A stretch of 64,000 bases of DNA from contig JAETNO010000010.1 in NCBI GenBank assembly GCA_021768245.1, positions 97,588 to 161,587 of the forward strand, read 5' to 3'. The notes under the pieces are model-generated. The model had not been told where the DNA came from, searched no databases, and saw only the letters and a program-made list of their open reading frames with translations. Shown one piece after another: positions 9,170 to 18,400 of the stretch. Positions within the stretch are counted from its first letter, which is position 1; every line of letters begins with the position of its first letter. Position numbers and translations under genes: made by a program. The DNA comes from Bacteroidaceae bacterium (GTDB lineage: Bacteria; Bacteroidota; Bacteroidia; Bacteroidales; Muribaculaceae).

Positions 9170-10169
9170 AGTCTATATCTGTTGATTGGTTTTCTTTTAC
9201 TATTGATTCAACCCTGTCAAGGACCGCATAAAGTTCATCGAGCGTTGCAGCCCGGAGCATCGCAATCCTCGTTTCCCGGAAATGGGATATCCCCTTGAAA
9301 AGAGGTGATGCGGCAAGATGACGGCGTATATGGAGAATACCGCGATATTCATCAATCCTGTCCACACTCTCCTTAATCTGCCTGCGTATCAAAGCGAACT
9401 TATCTTCTATCGGCATCTCATGGCCATGGATACCGTCTATAAAGCGTCTGACATCATTGAAAATCCAGGGAGCACCGATTGCAGCCCTTCCTATCATCAC
9501 ACCATCGACACCGTATCGGTCAAAAGCCTCCTTGGCCAATTGCGGAGAGGTTATGTCTCCATTACCTATTAAAGGGATTGTAAGCCTTGGATTTTCTTTC
9601 ACTCTGGCAATCATTTCCCAGTCAGCAGTGCCGGTATACATCTGAGAGCGTGTACGGCCATGCACAGTCAGAGCCTTTATGCCACAGTCCTGCAACTGTT
9701 CGGCGAGGGTAACTATTATTTTTGATTCATGGTCCCAACCGAGACGGGTTTTGACGGTCACGGGAATATTCACCGCCTCAACCACCGCACGGGTAATCTC
9801 GAGCATTTTGGGGATGTTGCGCAACATCCCTGCCCCCGCGCCTTTACCAGCGACCTTCTTCACGGGACATCCGAAATTTATATCTATTATGTCGGGCTTT
9901 GCAGCTTCAACGATTTTTGCCGCCTCTACCATAGGCTCCACCTCGCGCCCATAAATCTGTATGGCCGTGGGACGCTCTTCCGGGTCGATGGCAAGCTTCC
10001 TCGTCGTGGCCGGAATGTCACGGATAAGCGCATCGGCACTGACAAATTCAGTATAGACCATCGAGGCCCCCTGCTCCTTGCATATGAGACGGAAAGACCT
10101 GTCAGTGACATCTTCCATCGGTGCAAGCATCACAGGACATGTTCCCAAGTCAATGTTTCCGATTTTCAT
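9156..10169 (-). CDS. dusB: tRNA-dihydrouridine synthase B
   Basis: FMN enzyme that reduces uridine to dihydrouridine in the tRNA D-loop. The 337-residue TIM barrel opens with the FMN-binding segment VMLAPMEDVTDRSFR. It carries the catalytic cysteine in INFGCPVKKV, followed by GKGAGAGML, and the HGRTRSQMYTG tRNA/FMN motif. Length and motifs are normal. Its own strong promoter is at 10308-10277 and the GIN gene overlaps its 3' end. No fis-like partner is present. Confidence 0.95.
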   Translation of the reverse strand: MKIGNIDLGTCPVMLAPMEDVTDRSFRLICKEQGASMVYTEFVSADALIRDIPATTRKLAIDPEERPTAIQIYGREVEPMVEAAKIVEAAKPDIIDINFGCPVKKVAGKGAGAGMLRNIPKMLEITRAVVEAVNIPVTVKTRLGWDHESKIIVTLAEQLQDCGIKALTVHGRTRSQMYTGTADWEMIARVKENPRLTIPLIGNGDITSPQLAKEAFDRYGVDGVMIGRAAIGAPWIFNDVRRFIDGIHGHEMPIEDKFALIRRQIKESVDRIDEYRGILHIRRHLAASPLFKGISHFRETRIAMLRAATLDELYAVLDRVESIVKENQSTDIDYENN

Positions 10170-10276
10170 AGAGTCAGTTACTATATTGAAGGCTTTAGAC
10201 AGCCCGGATATTCATAAAATCCACAGTCCTGTCGGGCCGATTATACTATATAAGCGACAAAACGGTTGAATAGATG

Positions 10277-10308
10277 CAAAGATACTGAGATTCGCTGAAA
10301 ATTGCAAA
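10277..10308 (-). promoter_or_regulatory. dusB promoter
   Basis: On the minus strand TTTG (10308-10305), 20 bp, TATCTTTG (10284-10277). This is a full match to the Bacteroidota consensus. Expected start near 10270, leader about 100 nt. Confidence 0.75.
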
Positions 10309-10320
10309 CCGACGGTGGCT

Positions 10321-11751
10321 TCATTCTCCGGCAGGCAGGCTGAACACAAACTTCAATCCTCCGGATTCAACATTTTCAACTGAAATCTCACCCTCCATTG
10401 CGGTGATAATCCTATGCACAAGGGGCAGCCCGAGTCCTGAACCTCCAGTCTTGCGCGACCGGCCGGTATCAACCCTGTAGAAAAGGTCAAAAAGACGGGC
10501 AAGATGTTCCCCGTCAACCCCCTTGCCATTATCGGAGAACGAGAAGAAATGGAATCCGTCTTCCTTGCGGAGCCAACGCAATGACATCTCAGTCCCGCCC
10601 GAATGTTGCGCCGCATTATAAACAAGGTTCAGAAGCGCATTTGTCAGCAATGACTCATGGCCCACCACACAACAATCTTCAGGGATATCACATACGAACT
10701 TCATGTCACCTGCAATGTGCCCCTGCGCCACATCTTCCGCAAGCTGGACCGCGATATTGTGAAAATTGAGTTTCACGCACTTAATCGTGGCACCATTTTC
10801 CTGAAGACGCATCACCATCCCCACATCATTCACCAAATCCACCAGCCGGTCAGTATTCTGCTGAGCCCTTACAAGAAATTTACGTTTTAAAGCTTCCGGC
10901 ATATCCTCATCGTTTAACACCGAATCAAGATAGCCCTTTATAATTCCGACAGGTGTATTAAGTTCATGGCTCACGTTCATGCCAATCTGCCGCTCATGAT
11001 GCATCTTTTCCTGCTCTGCATGAATCTTATCGCGATAAAGAGTGATAAGATTTCTGGATACATCCCCAAGCTCATCCTTCGAAAAATGCCATGAATCAAA
11101 GTTGTCAGGCAGTTGGTCAGATGAAACAGCCCGAGCGAAATCCCTGAGCGTATAGACATTCCGGCAGATAGCCTTGACTCCGAAATAAGCCAGAACCGAG
11201 GAAATTACTCCAAGAATAATAACCACAATCCATACCATCGGGTCGATACGAAGAAATGCAATCACCTCCCCCTCATAGGGAAGTGCGGCAAATGACTGTA
11301 TAGCACCATCGCCACTCATCTTAGAGTTGACCATATACTTATTATGCCCCCAACTGATATCATGCACAGTTGCGCTTCCGCTACCACCCCATAAGCCCCT
11401 CAAATCTGGAATATGAGCTACGGAATCTTCATATAGCGAAATTGCAGATTCCCGATTGTCTGCCAACAGGACTCCCTTATTGTCATATACAGAAATGCGA
11501 AGGGGGTCAAGCGTGGTCTGGTCAGTAAACAATTTTATAAAATCAACGGTCTTCTGCAAATCCGCGCCATGCCCATAAGCATCAATGACAGTGTTATTCA
11601 CATTAAGCAGTCTGTTTTCAAGATTCTCCTTCTGCCGTTGCTTCTCATGCGTAACGAAATAAATAATCGTTATGCCAATAATCAGCCACAGCAAGCCGAC
11701 AAGAGGGAAAAACAGTTTCCAATGAAGACGTAAAATATGTTTTTCTGTCAT
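10321..11751 (-). CDS. Sensor histidine kinase, no adjacent response regulator
   Basis: Membrane sensor of a two-component system. The 476-residue protein has a first helix at about 12-34, a periplasmic sensor loop to about 170, and a second helix near 175-195. A HAMP-like linker follows, then a dimerisation domain with the phospho-acceptor in NVSHELNTPV. The ATPase domain has the DNGKGVD and GGSGLGLPLV nucleotide-binding boxes. No receiver-domain gene flanks it: dusB lies downstream and a lipoprotein upstream. A weak TAGATTTG -7 box is at 11832-11825. The signal sensed is unknown. Confidence 0.92.
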   Translation of the reverse strand: MTEKHILRLHWKLFFPLVGLLWLIIGITIIYFVTHEKQRQKENLENRLLNVNNTVIDAYGHGADLQKTVDFIKLFTDQTTLDPLRISVYDNKGVLLADNRESAISLYEDSVAHIPDLRGLWGGSGSATVHDISWGHNKYMVNSKMSGDGAIQSFAALPYEGEVIAFLRIDPMVWIVVIILGVISSVLAYFGVKAICRNVYTLRDFARAVSSDQLPDNFDSWHFSKDELGDVSRNLITLYRDKIHAEQEKMHHERQIGMNVSHELNTPVGIIKGYLDSVLNDEDMPEALKRKFLVRAQQNTDRLVDLVNDVGMVMRLQENGATIKCVKLNFHNIAVQLAEDVAQGHIAGDMKFVCDIPEDCCVVGHESLLTNALLNLVYNAAQHSGGTEMSLRWLRKEDGFHFFSFSDNGKGVDGEHLARLFDLFYRVDTGRSRKTGGSGLGLPLVHRIITAMEGEISVENVESGGLKFVFSLPAGE

Positions 11752-11889
11752 TATTTCTATCCTATTCTCCCTCTATCCATCCCGTTATGTTGTGAATGAA
11801 ACGTGAGAATGTCATTAATTTCAACAAATCTATCTGAAATCCTGTTTATTCTGCATTTGATATCCGCGAGAAAATGCCTGATATAAGGA

Positions 11890-11928
11890 CAAAAAAGAAG
11901 CTGGTCGCCCGAATGGAGCAATCAGCTT
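11890..11928 (-). terminator. Terminator of the small lipoprotein gene
   Basis: AAGCTG (11898-11903) pairs with CAGCTT (11923-11928). On the minus strand the hairpin is followed by a T run (complement of 11891-11896). T-rich sequence also flanks the plus-strand side (11931-11937), so it could work both ways. Confidence 0.6.
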
Positions 11929-11972
11929 GATTTTTTTCTTGTGTTAAGAAAGTTACGACTGTGTCGGCTGAA

Positions 11973-12173
11973 TTATTCAGCAGCAGCTACAGAGTCAGCG
12001 GGAGCAGCTACAGAATCAGCAGGAGCTACAGAATCAGCTACTTCTTCAACAACAGCTACAGTTTCTTCTACAACAACTGCAGAGTCAGCAGCTTCAGCCT
12101 TCTTATCAGAAGAACCGCAAGAGAAAAGAGATGCGCTGAAAACTACAGCGAGTAATAAAACTAACTTTTTCAT
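11973..12173 (-). CDS. Small lipoprotein with Ala-Asp-Ser-Val-rich repeat tail
   Basis: Function unknown. The 66-residue protein starts at 12173 (MKKLVLLLAVV), with a lipobox ending in Cys19 (LFSC). The mature part is low-complexity and acidic: a valine/glutamate stretch, then repeats of ADSVAAP made by a 21-bp tandem DNA repeat. An in-frame start at 12200 would put extra residues before an otherwise standard signal peptide and is less likely. It has its own strong promoter and terminator, so it is a monocistronic, probably well expressed envelope protein. Confidence 0.75.
   Translation of the reverse strand: MKKLVLLLAVVFSASLFSCGSSDKKAEAADSAVVVEETVAVVEEVADSVAPADSVAAPADSVAAAE
11980..12045. 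repeat. 21-bp imperfect tandem repeat inside the lipoprotein gene
   Basis: Units of the type AGCAGCTACAGARTCAGCRGG recur two to three times. They encode the seven-residue repeat A-A-P-A-D-S-V on the minus strand. Multiples of three keep the frame, so copy changes would alter only tail length. Confidence 0.65.
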
Positions 12174-12222
12174 TTTCTTTTTGATTAAATTATAAAACAA
12201 TTTTTAAGCTTCAAAAACACCG

Positions 12223-12253
12223 CAAAGGTAAAACAAATAATTTACATACCAAA
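12223..12253 (-). promoter_or_regulatory. Promoter of the small lipoprotein gene
   Basis: On the minus strand TTTG (12253-12250), 19 bp, TACCTTTG (12230-12223). Expected start near 12216, leader about 43 nt. Confidence 0.7.
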
Positions 12254-12401
12254 CTTTTTTTAGTGTTTTTTCGTCGCATCCTGATTTTTTAGCAAAAAAA
12301 TATAAAAAATTGTCATTCATTTAGCATTATTTTAACATATGGCCCGATAATATTAGCCCCCGCATTAACCAAGGTCGTTTTTATATCTCAAAAATTAATC
12401 T

Positions 12402-12409
12402 TAATTTTG
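12402..12409 (+). promoter_or_regulatory. hisF -7 box
   Basis: TAATTTTG, with a TTTT-type -33 region near 12378. The final G is the first base of an apparent GTG start (12409), so that start cannot be used if the box is real. The ATG at 12445 is preferred. Confidence 0.45.
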
Positions 12410-12444
12410 TGACTCACATATCATCTACCACATTATTATATTAT

Positions 12445-13200
12445 ATGCTCGCAAAGCGCATCATCCCATGTCTTGACGTCAAAAACGGCCGCACGGTCAA
12501 GGGTGTGAATTTCGTAGGACTCTCCGATGTCGGAGACCCGGTGGAACTCGGAGCCCGTTATGCCCGTGAAGGAGCCGACGAACTGGTATTTCTTGATATC
12601 AGTGCCACTCTCGAGGAACGCAACACTTTCGCACAGCTTGTGGGAAAAATCGCCGACCGGCTCAACATCCCCTTCACGGTCGGAGGTGGAATAGCCTCGC
12701 TTGACGACGCGGCACGTCTGCTCGACGCAGGAGCCGATAAAATAACCGTCAATTCAGCCGCTGTCCGACGCCCTGAACTTATAAGTGAAATAGCCACGCG
12801 CTTCGGAAGCCAGTTTGTAGTCGTGGCTATCGACGCGAAACTATCCGACGGTGTCTGGCATGTCACGACACATGGTGGTAGCAGACTAAGTGAAAGAGAA
12901 CTTTTCTCATGGGCAAAGCAGGCTCAGGAGCTCGGAGCCGGTGAAATAATGTTTACATCAATGAACCACGACGGCACACGCGAAGGCTACCCCTGCGACA
13001 CATTTGCCAGACTCGCTTCCGAAATCTCAATCCCGGTCATAGCTTCAGGTGGTGCCGGAAGCGTGGACGATATCGCCGAAGTACTGACAAAAGGACGGGC
13101 GGATGCCGCACTCGCCGCCTCGATATTCCATTACGGAGAAATCTCTATCTTTGATTTGAAAAGACAACTCCATGAACGTGGTATTCCGGTAAGGCTATAA
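12445..13200 (+). CDS. hisF: Imidazole glycerol phosphate synthase cyclase subunit
   Basis: Histidine biosynthesis: HisF with HisH converts PRFAR and glutamine-derived ammonia to IGP and AICAR. The 251-residue (beta/alpha)8 barrel starts MLAKRIIPCLDVKNG, with catalytic Asp11 in CLDV. The second catalytic aspartate is in VAIDAK, and phosphate-binding loops VGGGI and ASGGAG follow. The start at 12445 gives the canonical N terminus; the upstream GTG at 12409 lies in the promoter. hisIE follows after 66 bp. HisH and HisA are not in the window on this side and presumably lie elsewhere. Confidence 0.97.
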   Translation: MLAKRIIPCLDVKNGRTVKGVNFVGLSDVGDPVELGARYAREGADELVFLDISATLEERNTFAQLVGKIADRLNIPFTVGGGIASLDDAARLLDAGADKITVNSAAVRRPELISEIATRFGSQFVVVAIDAKLSDGVWHVTTHGGSRLSERELFSWAKQAQELGAGEIMFTSMNHDGTREGYPCDTFARLASEISIPVIASGGAGSVDDIAEVLTKGRADAALAASIFHYGEISIFDLKRQLHERGIPVRL

Positions 13201-13266
13201 CAACCGTTTCTGAGTCAGCAAATCTAAAAAATAACTATCGTTAATAACGAAGCAACACTCTTGACA

Positions 13267-13866
13267 ATGACATTCGATGATTTCACACTCGATAAATGTG
13301 CCGATTCCCTGCTCCCGGTAATCATTCAGGACGCGACAACACTGCGCGTACTGATGCTCGGATACATGAACCGCGAGGCCTTCGATAAAACACAGTCAAC
13401 CGGTCGCGTCACCTTCTACAGCCGAACCCGTTCATGCCTTTGGACAAAAGGCGAAACCAGCGGGAACTATCTTGAAGTCGTAGAAATGTTCCGGGACTGT
13501 GACAACGACACCTTACTTATAAAAGCGCACCCCCACGGCCCCACCTGCCATCGGGGGACCACATCATGCTTCGACACTGCGGAGGAAGAAGGCTTCATCC
13601 GCTCCCTCTCGGCACTGATTGCTACCCGTCACCGCGAGATGCCCGAGGACAGCTATACGACGCGGCTGTTTATTAAAGGTGTGAAAAAGATTGCCCAGAA
13701 AGTTGGTGAAGAAGCCGTAGAATCAGTAGTCGAAGCTGTCGATGGCAACCGTGACCGCTTCACCTATGAAGCCTGCGATCTCATCTACCATCTCCTTGTA
13801 CTCATCGAGCAGATGGGCATCACCCTCCCCGAACTCGAAAAAGAACTCCTCCGCCGCCACAGCTGA
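13267..13866 (+). CDS. hisIE: Bifunctional phosphoribosyl-AMP cyclohydrolase / phosphoribosyl-ATP pyrophosphatase
   Basis: Steps two and three of histidine biosynthesis in one 199-residue protein. The N-terminal HisI domain has MLGYMNREAF, FYSRTRSCLWTKGETSG and the metal-binding cysteines of DCDNDTLL and GPTCHRGTTSCF. The C-terminal HisE domain is alpha-helical, with KIAQKVGEEAVE and DLIYHLLVL. The ATG at 13267 is chosen over an in-frame TTG two codons earlier. It ends just before a near-perfect 40-bp palindrome facing gltD. Confidence 0.96.
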   Translation: MTFDDFTLDKCADSLLPVIIQDATTLRVLMLGYMNREAFDKTQSTGRVTFYSRTRSCLWTKGETSGNYLEVVEMFRDCDNDTLLIKAHPHGPTCHRGTTSCFDTAEEEGFIRSLSALIATRHREMPEDSYTTRLFIKGVKKIAQKVGEEAVESVVEAVDGNRDRFTYEACDLIYHLLVLIEQMGITLPELEKELLRRHS

Positions 13867-13890
13867 ATTCAGCAAGCTTCGGAACAGAAA

Positions 13891-13930
13891 TAATGCGCCC
13901 GTGTCAAATATATTTGACACGGGCGCATTA
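13891..13930. terminator. Bidirectional terminator, 40-bp perfect palindrome
   Basis: Bases 13891-13910 are exactly the reverse complement of 13911-13930, giving an 18-bp stem with a TATA loop. It lies between converging hisIE and gltD. No T run follows on either side. Confidence 0.75.
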
Positions 13931-13973
13931 TGAATTAGAGGGTGTTTAATACATGCCCGTATACGCCACGGGC

Positions 13974-15407
13974 TTATTCCTTTGATGCGGTCAGGAATTC
14001 ATGGATGCCTTTGGCGGCGCGACGGCCAGAGGCGATACAGCGGACAACGAGCGAGGCTCCCGTAGAAACATCGCCGGCGGCAAATACCTTGTCTATACTC
14101 GACTGACCATTGTCGCCTACTTTCACATTGCCACGCGCGTCCTTCTCCACTCCGAGAGCATCAATGATTCCCTCGGCCACGGGATTGGTGAAGCCCATTG
14201 CCAAAAGCACCAGTTCAGCTTTGATAGTCTCAATCTTACCCGTATGCACGAGATTCATCCGACCGCTCTGACTGTCCTTTTCCCAAAGCACTTCCTCAAC
14301 CTCTACTTCCTTTACGCGTCCGTCGGCATCAGGGATGAAACGGCGTGTATCAAGCAGCCAACGGCGGTCACAACCTTCCATATGACTGCTCGACGTCTTT
14401 AGGACCACCGGCCAATAGGGCCATGGTGTGGCGGGGTTCTCCCCTACCGGTGGCTTGGGCATAATCTCTATCTGAGTCACGGACAGTGCTCCCTGACGGT
14501 GAGCAGTGCCTACACAATCACTGCCGGTGTCACCGCCACCTATCACGAGCACGTTTTTGCCTTTTGCCGATATTCTCTCATCCTTCCCGATTTCAGCACC
14601 CGCATTGACGCGGTTCTGTTGCTGGAGAAGCTCAAGTGCGAAGTGCACACCCTTCAAATCCCGTCCCTCAGCCTTCAAATCACGGGGTACTTCGGCGCCC
14701 ATCGCGAGGCACACGGCATCGAATTCTCCGAGCAGCTCCTCAGCAGTCACATCCTCCCCGACTTTAACGCCGCATTTAAATTCAATGCCTTCTTTCATTA
14801 GCAAGTCAAGGCGACGGTCTATCACGCTTTTGTTAAGCTTGAAGTCAGGAATACCGAAACGGAGCAGTCCTCCTGGAGTCTCATTCTTTTCAAACACAGT
14901 CACGCTGTGCCCACGGCGGTTGAGCTGGTTGGCACACGCAAGTCCGGCAGGCCCTGACCCTACAACAGCCACACGGAAGCCGCTACGCCTCTTAGGCGGG
15001 CGAGGAAACACATAGCCCTCATTGAAAGCCCTCTCCACAATAGCGGCCTCATTCTCACGGATAGTGACGGGTTCATGCTGCTTGTTAAGCACACAGCCCT
15101 TCTCGCACAATGCCGGACAGACACGCCCTGTGAACTCAGGAAAATCATCGGTCATAGTCAGGAGCTCGTATGCTCCCTTTATATCGTTTTTATACAGCCT
15201 GTCCTGCCACTCCGGCTGCCTGTTTCCCAAAGGACAGCTCCAATGGCAGAAAGGAACGCCACACTCCATGCACCGCGACGCCTGCAGGCGACGGTCCTCG
15301 GTGTTGAGTGTCTGCTCGACCTCCCCATAGTCATTTATACGGTCGTGAATCGGACGATAGCCGGCCTCTTTTCGGGGTATATTAAGAAATGCTGTAGGAT
15401 TTCCCAT
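13974..15407 (-). CDS. gltD: Glutamate synthase small (beta) subunit
   Basis: Supplies NADPH electrons to the GOGAT large subunit. The 477-residue protein has the N-terminal cysteine cluster CMECGVPFCHWSCPLGN for [4Fe-4S]. The FAD dinucleotide fold VVGSGPAGLACANQL follows, then a second nucleotide fold VIGGGDTGSDCVG. The ATG at 15407 gives the usual MGNPTAFL start; a TTG nine codons upstream would abut gltB and is less likely. It lies 30 bp after gltB and is the last gene of amt-gltB-gltD. Confidence 0.96.
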   Translation of the reverse strand: MGNPTAFLNIPRKEAGYRPIHDRINDYGEVEQTLNTEDRRLQASRCMECGVPFCHWSCPLGNRQPEWQDRLYKNDIKGAYELLTMTDDFPEFTGRVCPALCEKGCVLNKQHEPVTIRENEAAIVERAFNEGYVFPRPPKRRSGFRVAVVGSGPAGLACANQLNRRGHSVTVFEKNETPGGLLRFGIPDFKLNKSVIDRRLDLLMKEGIEFKCGVKVGEDVTAEELLGEFDAVCLAMGAEVPRDLKAEGRDLKGVHFALELLQQQNRVNAGAEIGKDERISAKGKNVLVIGGGDTGSDCVGTAHRQGALSVTQIEIMPKPPVGENPATPWPYWPVVLKTSSSHMEGCDRRWLLDTRRFIPDADGRVKEVEVEEVLWEKDSQSGRMNLVHTGKIETIKAELVLLAMGFTNPVAEGIIDALGVEKDARGNVKVGDNGQSSIDKVFAAGDVSTGASLVVRCIASGRRAAKGIHEFLTASKE

Positions 15408-15437
15408 TATAATTTTCTTCTCTTGGTTCAACAATAA

Positions 15438-18400
15438 TTAATCAACCTGCATAGAGGCTATGCGACGCTCGAGCTTAGCCACTTTCTCATCGTGAAGCAC
15501 CTTCTTGTATTCGATAGGTATCACTTTGATAAACTGTCCAACATATTTGTCCCAGTCGTCGAGCATAGCTCCGGCAAGCGGACTGTGAGTGTGACGGTAG
15601 TGGTTGCCGATAAGGCGGTAAAGTTCTCGGTTATCAGCCATCTCCTCTATAAGCGACAGTTCCACCATCTCCATATTGCAGAAATAGTCGAAATCACCGT
15701 CGGGATTCCACACATATGCGATGCCACCGCTCATACCGGCGGCAAAGTTGCGACCAGTCGAACCGAGCACCACCGTGCGACCACCCGTCATATATTCACA
15801 GCAATGGTCGCCCACGCCCTCCACCACAGCGGTCGCGCCTGAATTTCTAACGCAGAAGCGCTCGCCGACACGGCCGTTGATATATATTTCGCCTGAGGTA
15901 GCTCCATAGAGGATAGTATTTCCGGCAATGATATTCGATTCAGGGGCAAAACCGCTGCCCTGCGGAGGCACAATCACTATGCGGCCACCCGACAGGCCCT
16001 TGCCCACATAGTCATTGGCATCCCCTTCGAGCCTGAATGAAATACCATTGGCGAGGAAAGCGCCGAAACTCTGTCCTGCCGCCCCTTTGAATGTGCAGTT
16101 GATTGTGTTTTCGGGTAGCCCTGCGTCACCGAATTTCTTTGCAATAACGCCCGAAAGCATGGCACCCACCGCACGGTCGGTATTACAGATAGGGAATTCA
16201 AGTTCCACAGCCATCCCCGACTCTATCGCCGGATAGCAACGGCTTATTATTTCCCTATCGAGCACATGGTCAATATCATGCTTCTGACTTGTCACATTTA
16301 TTATAGCATTGACTTTCGCCTCCTCAGGCATGAAAAGCAGTTTTGAGAAATCGAGCGATGCCGTCTTGCCACGCTCCATCTCATCCTTCACATAGAGTAA
16401 ATCAGCACGACCAATGATATCATCGAGCTTCCTGACTCCCATTTCAGCGAGAGTCTCCCTGATTTCACGCGCGAGGAAACGGAAGAAGTTCACCACGTAT
16501 TCCGAACGCCCCGTGAAACGCTTGCGAAGTTCCTCGTTCTGCGTGGCCACCCCGACAGGACAGGTATTCTTATGGCACTTACGCATCATCACACAGCCGA
16601 GCACAATCAACGCGCTCGTAGCGAAACCATATTCCTCAGCACCGAGCATAGCCATTATCACCACGTCGCGGGCGCTCTTCAGCTGTCCGTCTGCCTGGAG
16701 CTTCACTTGTCCGCGCAGATTGTTGATAACGAGAGTCTGTTGAGTCTCCGCAAGACCGATTTCCACGGGCACGCCCGCATATCGGATAGAGCTTGCGGGA
16801 GAGGCTCCTGTGCCCCCGTCGCTACCGCTTATAGTGATAAGGTCGCTCTTGGCTTTCGCCACGCCTGCAGCAATGGTTCCCACTCCGCTTTCCGACACTA
16901 ACTTCACGCTGACATTGGCAGATGGATTGACATTTTTCAAATCGAAAATCAGCTGTGCCAGATCCTCGATTGAATAGATATCATGGTGGGGAGGAGGCGA
17001 AATGAGTGAGATTCCGGGAATGGAATGACGGGTCTTGGCAATGATTTTATCCACTTTGAATCCGGGAAGCTGTCCCCCTTCACCGGGCTTGGCTCCCTGC
17101 GCCACCTTTATCTGAATCTCATCGGCATTGACAAGATATTCGGTGGTGACACCGAAACGCCCCGATGCCACCTGCTTTATGGCCGAGCGGGCCGAGCTTC
17201 CGTCGGGACGCGGTTTGAAACGCTCAGGATCCTCGCCACCTTCGCCTGTATTACTCCTCGCCCCTATCGCGTTCATAGCGATGCCCAAAGCCTCATGAGC
17301 TTCACGGCTTATGGAGCCGAACGACATGGCACCTGTCACAAAGCGTTTCATTATGGCTTCTTCAGATTCCACCTCCTCTACAGGGATGGCCTCACCCTTC
17401 CTGTAGTCAAGGAAATCACGGATGAATATCGGCTTCGGCTTATTGTCGACAAGCGATGTGAACTCCTTGAATTTCTTGTAGCTTCCGAGACGGGTTGCAA
17501 GCTGTAGGGTAGCTATCGTCTCCGGGTTCCATGCATGCGACTCCCCGTCCTTGCGGAAAGAATACTGGCCAATAAACGGCAATGGGCTATCCGTGTCGAA
17601 GTCTTCATCAAACGCTTCACCATGAGCGCCGAGTATGTCGGCAGTAAGCATCCTTATGTCGACACCGCCAATCTTAGTGACCGTATCTCCGAAAAATTCC
17701 TGACAGACCTCTTCCGAAAGTCCTACAGCCTCAAAAAGCTGAGCGCCTTTATAGCTTGTAAGGGTCGAGATGCCCATCTTCGACATGACTTTCAACAGGC
17801 CTTTGTCCACAGCCTTTATATAGTTCTTGGAGGCTGTGTCAAAATCGAGCTGGATTTCATGGCGTTTCACCATATCATCAATTACGGCAAAAGCAAGATA
17901 AGGATTGATTGCACTTGCCCCGTAGCCTGTAAGCAGGGCAAAGTGCATCACCTCACGGGCGTCGGCAGTCTCAATGACAAGTGCCGTCTGCGTACGCTTC
18001 TTGCAATTGATGAGATGATGATGGACCGCAGATGTGGCAAGAAGCGAAGGGACAGGCGCGGTCTCTGCATCGATTCCGCGATCGGAGAGCACCACGTAGT
18101 TGCAACCCTCGTCTACAGCCGCTTCCGCTTCACGACACAAGCGTTCCACAGCCTTAACCATACCGTCAGCGCCATCGGCTGCGGGAAATGTCATTGAGAG
18201 CTTGCGGGTATTGAAGCCTTTATAGCGAAGATTGCATAAGAGATCGAGTTCACGGTTGGTGATGACCGGACGCTTCAACAACACCATCTTACACAGTTCG
18301 GGCGACGGCTCCAGAAGATTAAGTTTGACGGCGCCTATATAACTGTCGAGACTCATGACCAGTTCTTCCCTAAGCGGGTCTATGGCAGGATTGGTCACCT

